A stretch of DNA of 8,567 bases from Kordiimonadaceae bacterium (GTDB lineage: Bacteria > Pseudomonadota > Alphaproteobacteria > Sphingomonadales > Kordiimonadaceae). Made by a program: the position numbers and the translations under genes. The notes beneath the pieces were generated by a model. It did no database searches, had not been told where the DNA came from, and saw only the letters and a program-made list of their open reading frames with translations. This document shows, one piece after another, positions 6,046-8,567 of the stretch (position 1 is its first letter; each line of letters starts with the position of its first letter). The stretch is taken from positions 1 through 8,567 of the forward strand of contig JAESTR010000100.1 in the NCBI GenBank assembly GCA_016763495.1. The letters are read 5' to 3'.

Positions 6046-7655
6046 TTGCAGAATTATTAAGTAATGTCGCATTCGATGAAGACGATATTATAGAGTTAAT
6101 TAAACGCACTGGACGTGAACATCACCAGATATTAGCGGCCCGAGAAGACCTTTCCGCTAATGTATGGATAGCGTTGGCACGCGCTGCCCCAAGTGCCCCT
6201 CCCTTTGATCATCAATCGACGATTGCGCTCTGGAGTGATGACCTTGGCATACTTCGTACGGGCACCAATCACGCCACACCAACGGCACCGTCTGCGACCA
6301 TATCCCCGCAAGCGACCACACCCTCTATAGCCCCGGTCAAGACAGCAGAAGTAAAAAGCATTAGTTCAGTGACGCGTTTCCCTGCAGAGAAAGTAACTGC
6401 AAGGACATCGCAAAGCGGTAAATCCCGCATCCGCATTATCAAGACTGATGAGGACCTACTGGCTGAACGCAGCCAGCTTAACCAGCTTGCTCGTCCGGAA
6501 GACCCCGCACCTGAATTAATCAACTCTACAAGCTTTAGATCGCCAAGTAATGATCGCCCCGACGGCACCGGTGGCAGCGCAGGTAAAAATACAAGCACAG
6601 TGTCTCCGAGCAGTAGCGATAAAATTGCATCCGCTGAAGGACCTCAAACATGGGCCGACACGCCCCACAATACCGCTGATGGCCTTGGCCAGCAGCCGCA
6701 AGTGCCTGAGTTAGAAATAAAGGCGCCGATCAAAGACCCTGGCCCCGGTGGATGGGCATGGCGTAGCGACCGAGACGGCTTAATCACCAGCATTTCGCCC
6801 TACGGAAAAACAATCCTTGGCTCGAACATCACAAATGCAGATGCCACGATCATGGATTTACTGGGCTTAAACCATAAATTAGGGCACCCCGTAGCGCGCG
6901 CGTTTCAGCGCCGTAGTACAATCCATGACGCGCCCATTTTTTTAGCAGACCTTAACCAGACAGACCAGCATTGGACACTAGAGGCCACGCCTTTCTTCAG
7001 CAGTGGAGGCGGCATATTTGATGGGTATGAAGGCATTTTAACGCCTATATCTGCTCAACAAGCAGAACCCCAATTACCAACTGCCGTTGAAACCGGCGCC
7101 GTGTTTCTTGATGATGTGCTGCCTGATGGATCAGAAAATTCTGAGACAAGCTTTGAGAGCAAAGACGCGCTTGAAGGCATTTTAGCAGGTCTCGGCCAGA
7201 AAATATCACTTGAAGCCCGTTCTGCCCCTGCACCAAAAAACGAAGCTACTGTTCCAAAAGCAGAAGCGGCGGTTCCGAAAAAACGCCCCACTACAGTATC
7301 AAACCCGATTTCAGCGGCTGCAGCATCTGCTATCAAAGATGCTATTGCTGAAACGCTAAGCCCTATCTCGAAAACAATGCCTACAAGCAGGGTAACGGCC
7401 AAGCCCGCGCCGACCGATGCTGGTATGCCAAAAACCGCTGCGCCCACAGAAGCATATACGGCAGCATATACGGCACCTTTCCAGACACCGACGTCCAACA
7501 ATGCTAAAATATTGGCCACGTTGGATTTTCTGGAAGAAGCTCTCGGTAGGTTACACACCGCTAGCGCCTCAAACAACCCAACACATACTAGGCTTCAGCA
7601 TGAGATTGCAGCTGCCTGTGCCCGTACGTTAAGAGAACAAATTACAGGTAAATAA
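6024..7655 (+). CDS. DUF2336-like PAS protein, main and C-terminal part (frameshifted gene)
   Basis: Real coding starts near 6042; the TTG at 6024 overlaps the upstream piece and is only the formal start of this frame. Joined with the upstream part, the protein would have about 637 residues. In the numbering of this frame, residues 7-55 finish the helical DUF2336-like domain (LVAELLSNVAFDEDDIIELI, then QILAAREDLSANVWIALARA). Residues 56-235 are a Ser/Thr/Pro/Ala-rich, probably disordered linker. Residues 242-345 look like a PAS sensor domain (GGWAWRSDRDGLITSISPYG, FQRR, HWTLEATPFF, GYEGILTPIS). A second Ala/Pro-rich linker follows, with the 7-residue repeat EATVPKA/EAAVPKK. The end is a short helical segment (ILATLDFLEEALGRL and RLQHEIAAACARTLREQ). 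Similar alphaproteobacterial proteins often end in a histidine kinase; here there is no HisKA His box and no ATP-binding domain. Function is unknown; a signalling role is inferred from the PAS fold only. Confidence 0.75.
   Translation: MPRPCQLVAELLSNVAFDEDDIIELIKRTGREHHQILAAREDLSANVWIALARAAPSAPPFDHQSTIALWSDDLGILRTGTNHATPTAPSATISPQATTPSIAPVKTAEVKSISSVTRFPAEKVTARTSQSGKSRIRIIKTDEDLLAERSQLNQLARPEDPAPELINSTSFRSPSNDRPDGTGGSAGKNTSTVSPSSSDKIASAEGPQTWADTPHNTADGLGQQPQVPELEIKAPIKDPGPGGWAWRSDRDGLITSISPYGKTILGSNITNADATIMDLLGLNHKLGHPVARAFQRRSTIHDAPIFLADLNQTDQHWTLEATPFFSSGGGIFDGYEGILTPISAQQAEPQLPTAVETGAVFLDDVLPDGSENSETSFESKDALEGILAGLGQKISLEARSAPAPKNEATVPKAEAAVPKKRPTTVSNPISAAAASAIKDAIAETLSPISKTMPTSRVTAKPAPTDAGMPKTAAPTEAYTAAYTAPFQTPTSNNAKILATLDFLEEALGRLHTASASNNPTHTRLQHEIAAACARTLREQITGK
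6040..6046 (+). other. Frameshift point in the DUF2336-PAS gene
   Basis: AGT at 6040-6042 is followed by TAG in the upstream frame. Adding one T after 6042 (or shifting back one base) gives Ser-Leu-Val-Ala-Glu-Leu-Leu and rejoins the helical domain without loss. A one-base deletion in a T-run is the simplest explanation. No slippery heptamer of the X XXY YYZ type precedes it, so programmed frameshifting is unlikely. Confidence 0.75.
7452..7475 (+). repeat. 12-base perfect tandem duplication within the coding region
   Basis: GCATATACGGCA occurs twice in a row and adds four residues in frame, giving AYTA-AYTA in the second disordered linker of the DUF2336-PAS protein. It is a small slippage-type duplication that keeps the frame. 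Confidence 0.8.
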
Positions 7656-7835
7656 CACTTTAAATCCAGCAACACTTACCATCGCCCGGTTCAAGTGCAC
7701 TCTCATATCTGTCAAATGGGCCAATTCGGCCTGTAGATTGCATACTTACCAATACATTAGACCGCAGCCACAGAAACACCATGTTCAAGTTGGACTATAT
7801 TTGTAGCTGAGAAGCAAAAGAAACGGATTTGAACC
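7656..7835. other. Gap between the DUF2336-PAS gene and the TraB/GumN gene
   Basis: This 180-base stretch has no convincing ORF and no strong terminator. The only hairpin noticed is GGCC-AATTC-GGCC at 7719-7731, with a 4-pair stem and no T-run. A promoter for the TraB/GumN gene should lie here, but no good -35/-10 pair stands out. Confidence 0.4.
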
Positions 7836-8567
7836 ATGCATTTCATTCATGCCTCTAAAAATGCAATCGCTGTGACACTGCTGCTAATTCTCTGCATAGG
7901 AGCTGCACCTGCCAGTTTTTCCAAGGCCGCCCCAGAGAAGTCGCCTGCTATTTGGAAAATCAGTGATCATGACAGTGTAATATGGCTTTTTGGCACCATC
8001 CATATTTTAAATCCCAAGTTGAAATGGCGTTCAACACAAATTGACACGGCGTTTTCCAGCGCTGAAAAAATCTATTTCGAGGCTCCTGCGAACAGCAAAG
8101 GCATGCAAGCACTCATTATGCGACACGGTATCGACAAACACCGGCCGCTGAGTAGCAAAATGTCAGCATCCGGCAAAATACAAATGGTAAAAGCGCTAAA
8201 AACACTAGGTTTACCAGCCTCTCGTGTGCAACAGTTTGAGCCGATGCGCCCTTGGCTTGTGGGCCTAACCTTGGCTGCAGCACAGATTGTCGCTCAAGGC
8301 GGCGACCCTAGCGCTGGCGTAGAAAAAACCCTTAGTCATGAAGCGGCCAAACAAGGCAAAGCCATTGGTTATTTTGAAACCGATGAAGAACAGATCATGT
8401 TTCTAAGTGGGCTTTCCGAACCCGCTGAGATATTCTTTCTGGAAGACGGCCTGCGCGCCATCAACGAAGAACCAATGCTGCTTGATGAGCTAACCAAAAG
8501 CTGGGCAACAGGGGACGTAAGAGGCATTGACGCAGCAATGGTGCATTCGCTACAAGGCCACCAAGAA
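7836..8567 (+). CDS. TraB/GumN family protein, 3'-truncated by the window edge
   Basis: The open frame runs from ATG 7836 to the window end, 244 residues, and probably lacks the last 50 or so. Residues 1-31 form a signal peptide: a basic start (H-A-S-K), the hydrophobic core IAVTLLLILCIGAAPA, and likely cleavage after the SKA near residue 31. The Cys20 is not in a proper lipobox, so an exported rather than lipid-anchored protein is expected. The mature part shows the TraB/PrgY/GumN signatures: WLFGTIHIL at 50-58 (GTIH motif), YFEA at 80-83, a GVE motif at 161-163 and ETDEEQ at 181-186. Members share these conserved His and Glu residues, which have led to the proposal of a metal-dependent hydrolase fold; the substrate is unknown. 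The ribosome binding site is weak (ACGGA, about eight bases upstream). It follows the DUF2336-PAS gene by 180 bases and need not be functionally linked. Confidence 0.9.
   Translation, partial: MHFIHASKNAIAVTLLLILCIGAAPASFSKAAPEKSPAIWKISDHDSVIWLFGTIHILNPKLKWRSTQIDTAFSSAEKIYFEAPANSKGMQALIMRHGIDKHRPLSSKMSASGKIQMVKALKTLGLPASRVQQFEPMRPWLVGLTLAAAQIVAQGGDPSAGVEKTLSHEAAKQGKAIGYFETDEEQIMFLSGLSEPAEIFFLEDGLRAINEEPMLLDELTKSWATGDVRGIDAAMVHSLQGHQE

Noticed and set aside
7055..7576. A 173-residue minus-strand ORF, Ala/Val/Gly-rich with apparent hydrophobic runs
   Set aside because: It mirrors the Ala/Pro/Thr-rich linker of the DUF2336-PAS gene; the hydrophobicity is a by-product of reading that sequence in reverse.

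Overview
The window looks like chromosomal DNA of an alphaproteobacterium of moderate G+C content. The clues are the carA-carB-greA order followed by a convergent Lrp/AsnC-type regulator, the alphaproteobacterial style of the GreA tip sequence, and a DUF2336-like plus PAS protein, an architecture I associate with that class. I cannot place it further with confidence; a Kordiimonadales- or Rhodospirillales-like lineage is only a guess. I see no mobile element, CRISPR array, rRNA or tRNA.

Layout. (1) Positions 2-860 hold the 3' three quarters of carA (glutaminase subunit of carbamoyl phosphate synthetase). It enters from outside the window and is broken by a frameshift near 680. (2) Positions 870-4118 hold an intact carB, nine bases after carA. 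(3) Positions 4119-4373 are a gap with two hairpins and a small inverted repeat. (4) Positions 4374-4847 hold greA, whose catalytic tip has Gly where the usual second acidic residue sits. (5) Positions 4848-5001 contain a strong hairpin, probably a shared terminator for greA and the convergent regulator. (6) Positions 5002-5481 (minus) hold an Lrp/AsnC-family regulator. (7) Positions 5482-5742 are an AT-rich divergent promoter region with a possible Lrp-type site. (8) Positions 5743-7655 are one gene read in two frames: a DUF2336-like helical N-terminus, long Ala/Pro/Thr-rich linkers, a PAS-like domain, and no visible kinase or other output domain. A single missing base near 6042 splits it. 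(9) Positions 7656-7835 are a short gap. (10) From 7836 to the window end is the start of a secreted TraB/GumN-family protein, cut by the edge.

How the genes relate. CarA and CarB form one enzyme that makes carbamoyl phosphate for arginine and pyrimidine synthesis, and they look co-transcribed. GreA rescues backtracked RNA polymerase and appears to have its own transcription unit. The Lrp-like regulator probably responds to an amino acid and may control itself and the divergent DUF2336/PAS gene, but that link is inference only.

The most notable points are the GreA tip substitution, the two independent frameshifts within 5.4 kb (either real gene decay or indel errors in the assembly), and the apparently output-less DUF2336-PAS protein. 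I found no convincing new defence or mobile system.
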